From CAYQAJ01 sp964415245 (lineage in GTDB: Bacteria > Planctomycetota > Planctomycetia > Pirellulales > Pirellulaceae): DNA of 31,863 bases. Positions 30,153 through 31,863 of the stretch are shown here, piece by piece. A model generated the notes under the pieces. That model was not told the DNA's origin, searched no databases, and worked only from the letters and a program-made list of their open reading frames with translations. The DNA is taken from positions 1-31,863 of the forward strand of contig CAYQAJ010000025.1 of NCBI GenBank assembly GCA_964415245.1, in the 5' to 3' direction. The stretch's first letter is position 1; every line of letters begins with the position of its first letter. A program made the translations under genes and the position numbers.

Positions 30153-31856
30153 TTAAGGTGTGGCGCGGGAAAGTTCCAGCAGCAAATTCCGAATTGTTTT
30201 TGGCGGAAAGAGGCAGAAGGCGAACTCCCGCCCCGAAAGAAGCGTCTCGCGGTGCAGCGATCGGGTTATTTCTTCGCGCCGACGAAGCAGCTCCTCTCGC
30301 CGGCGGGCCACCCAGGGCTGAAGCTCGTGGTTGATCCGCGCGATGTGGCGGTGACGCTCGAGTCGGCTACCGCGCGGCGGCAGGGGGGCGAGCCATTTTT
30401 GCTTTTCCGCCGTCAGGCGGAGTGCGTCGGCGGCAGGGGGCTCTTGCACGGGCGGCCCGTCGTTTTCGGGCACGACACTCCCTGTTCTTGCCGAACTGGG
30501 CAAGAAACGCTCGGGATGGTAGGTCAGCTCGCGCAAAGTCGCCTCGACCCGGTGCAGCTCCTCGGCCGAACCCTTCGGACGCTCGACCGGCAAAAGCGCC
30601 GTGGCGGTCGCTGTGACAAACGCCGGCGGCTTTAGGCCAAAGAACTGCTCGATGAGCCGGTCGGTCAGGCGGTCGTAAGCCGCCCCGCCGACACCGTGCA
30701 CGAACAGGTCGGACAAGAGCAGCCGGGCCAGCATCGTGGTGGTAAGGGCCCGGGGACGTATCTTCACCCCCTGTTCGGCGAGCCGGGCGAGTTGCTCGAC
30801 GGCGCTCTGTCCATCGCCCGATGGCGACAGGGGCAGCTCGCATCGCAGATTCTCACCGTCGGTCAGTTCGACGCGGCCGATTGCTGTCGCCTTGGCGAAC
30901 AGGCGCCTCCGCCGTGGATCATCGCTCGTCCATATCCATAGCGGTGCCTCGTGCCAGCCGTCGATTTCCGCCAGCTCGGGCACCGGGTGCGTCTGGCTGC
31001 GGATGCGATACATGCGGCGGTGCTCGGCCAGGGCGGTGTTGTGCATTTCGCGGAACTCGGCGGCGCGAGCCAAGAGGGCGGCGCAGAACCACCCATAGGG
31101 CTCGTCGCGACAAACCTCGCTGAGCGGGATTTCAAGCGTCGCCAGCCCCCACTCTCCCTCCAGCTCATGACGCGCCTGCGCCAGACAGCGCCCCAGATTC
31201 GCGGTTTGTCGTCGCGCCGCGATCGCCTTGGGCCAGAGAGTTGGCAGCAGCGGATCGGCACAGAACGGCGCGAAGTGCTCGGCAACCCGCTGGGAGAAAC
31301 TGTCCCAAAGGTTCGCGTCGACAATCGAGCGCTCCTCGTGCGGCAGCGCGGACGACGGAGCGTCGTAGGGCACCGCGGCCAGCCGCACGTCGGTCGGCGA
31401 ACCGCTGGGCACCTGAATCGACGTGGAGTGCACGTTGTCGTTATCGGTCAACAAGTGTACGGCCCAGCCGTCCGTCAGCTCGGCAAGGTGTGCTGCCAGA
31501 AACACCTTGAACCACACACCCGCGTGAAACAGCTCGGGCTGATGGCCACAAGTGATCAGCGGCGCATCGGCATCGGCCAACGGCGACACATCGCGGTATC
31601 CGCTCGTGTATCGGATAGCCGCTTCGCGCAGTTGATTCCGCGCGGCGCGCCGCAGATCGGCGAGCGGCCGGCCCAGAAGGGAAGAGTCGCCCGAGAGAGC
31701 CACGCGGTTCTGCGCCACCAGGCGAGGCGCATCGGCCGGCAGCGGATCGATCACCGCTTCGCCATCGCCGCGCGGCGCGCGAAGCGGCCGCTGCGGGCGC
31801 GGAAAAATTGGGCGGGCCCATTTTTGGGCCCCCAACAACAGGTGCCCAAGGGGCAA
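30153..31856 (-). CDS. Distant BshC-like protein, start uncertain, may run past the window edge
   Basis: Up to 567 residues are visible. The order of conserved blocks recalls BshC, the enzyme thought to add cysteine in bacillithiol synthesis: LITCGHQPELFHAGVWFKVFLA (like VxTGQQxGLFTGPLY), LTDNDNVHS, a long helical middle, VKIRPRALTTTMLARLLLSD and VHGVGGAAYDRLTDRLIEQFFG (like YVGGPGExAYWAQL). It ends with a coiled-coil-like RREELLRRREEITRSLHRE. Similarity is by pattern only, and key residues differ, so function is uncertain. The frame opens with TTG at 31856 but stays open to the window edge. The first ~30 residues include a GGGCCC-rich palindrome, so the true start may be the GTG at 31754. 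No bshA or bshB is in the window. Confidence 0.5.
   Translation of the reverse strand: MPLGHLLLGAQKWARPIFPRPQRPLRAPRGDGEAVIDPLPADAPRLVAQNRVALSGDSSLLGRPLADLRRAARNQLREAAIRYTSGYRDVSPLADADAPLITCGHQPELFHAGVWFKVFLAAHLAELTDGWAVHLLTDNDNVHSTSIQVPSGSPTDVRLAAVPYDAPSSALPHEERSIVDANLWDSFSQRVAEHFAPFCADPLLPTLWPKAIAARRQTANLGRCLAQARHELEGEWGLATLEIPLSEVCRDEPYGWFCAALLARAAEFREMHNTALAEHRRMYRIRSQTHPVPELAEIDGWHEAPLWIWTSDDPRRRRLFAKATAIGRVELTDGENLRCELPLSPSGDGQSAVEQLARLAEQGVKIRPRALTTTMLARLLLSDLFVHGVGGAAYDRLTDRLIEQFFGLKPPAFVTATATALLPVERPKGSAEELHRVEATLRELTYHPERFLPSSARTGSVVPENDGPPVQEPPAADALRLTAEKQKWLAPLPPRGSRLERHRHIARINHELQPWVARRREELLRRREEITRSLHRETLLSGREFAFCLFPPKTIRNLLLELSRATP
31814..31831. repeat. GGGCCC palindrome near the right edge
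   Basis: GGGCCC, ATTTTT, GGGCCC form a small hairpin on either strand. It lies in the extreme 5' part of the BshC-like frame, which argues that this part of the frame is intergenic rather than coding. Confidence 0.45.
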
Positions 31857-31863
31857 GGCGGAG

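Noticed and set aside
1..31863. Transposase, integrase or attachment sites that would mark a genomic island
   Set aside because: No such gene or flanking direct repeat was found; the repeats seen are small dispersed palindromes.

Overview
The window looks like a chromosomal segment of a high-GC planctomycete, probably a Pirellulales-type bacterium. This is inferred from four things: GC-rich housekeeping genes set among many small planctomycete-style proteins (signal-peptide leucine-rich-repeat protein, HEAT/TPR protein, DUF2752, CD225), long intergenic spaces, dispersed palindromic repeats, and a lone lysine-rich 43-residue protein. It is a draft contig: 3859-3958 is a run of exactly 100 N inside the inositol-3-phosphate synthase gene. 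No tRNA, rRNA, CRISPR array, prophage or transposase was recognised.

Layout. 1-5.5 kb: an N-terminal fragment of an Ntn-hydrolase-like protein, a lipoate-protein ligase family enzyme, a class I aromatic/aspartate aminotransferase, inositol-3-phosphate synthase across the gap, and a tiny lysine-rich histone H1-like protein with its own terminator. 5.8-11.4 kb: a DEAD-box RNA helicase with a good promoter, a Cys-rich lipoprotein, an orphan iron-type periplasmic binding lipoprotein, a single-domain response regulator and a leucine-rich-repeat protein of visibly lower GC. 11.4-16.7 kb: an orphan ParD antitoxin with a decayed parE, a HEAT/TPR protein, a DUF2752 membrane protein, an alpha/beta hydrolase, an intact two-gene toxin-antitoxin-like pair and a CD225/dispanin-like protein.

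16.8-24.6 kb is the most interesting part. Six genes all lie on the minus strand. In transcription order they are: a fused circularly permuted ATP-grasp/Alpha-E protein, a transglutaminase, a C39-like cysteine peptidase, a RimK-like ATP-grasp ligase, a GCS2-type carboxylate-amine ligase (overlapping rimK by ATGA) and an 84-residue conserved small protein. Together they bring three predicted peptide-bond-forming (amidoligase) active sites, two papain-like thiol catalysts and the Alpha-E domain to one locus. This suggests synthesis or trimming of an unknown peptide-like metabolite or protein tag.

25-31.9 kb: hemL, metG, an Eis-like GNAT acetyltransferase and, running off the right edge, a distant BshC-like protein.

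A palindromic repeat of roughly 80-130 bp occurs four times, plus one half copy. Its outer and inner arms differ between copies but stay complementary within each copy. Three of the four full copies begin 5-9 bp after a stop codon, in the same orientation relative to that gene. Several other repeat modules (nested inverted repeats, a 22-bp module beside the palindromes, a 9-bp tandem array) fill the intergenic spaces.
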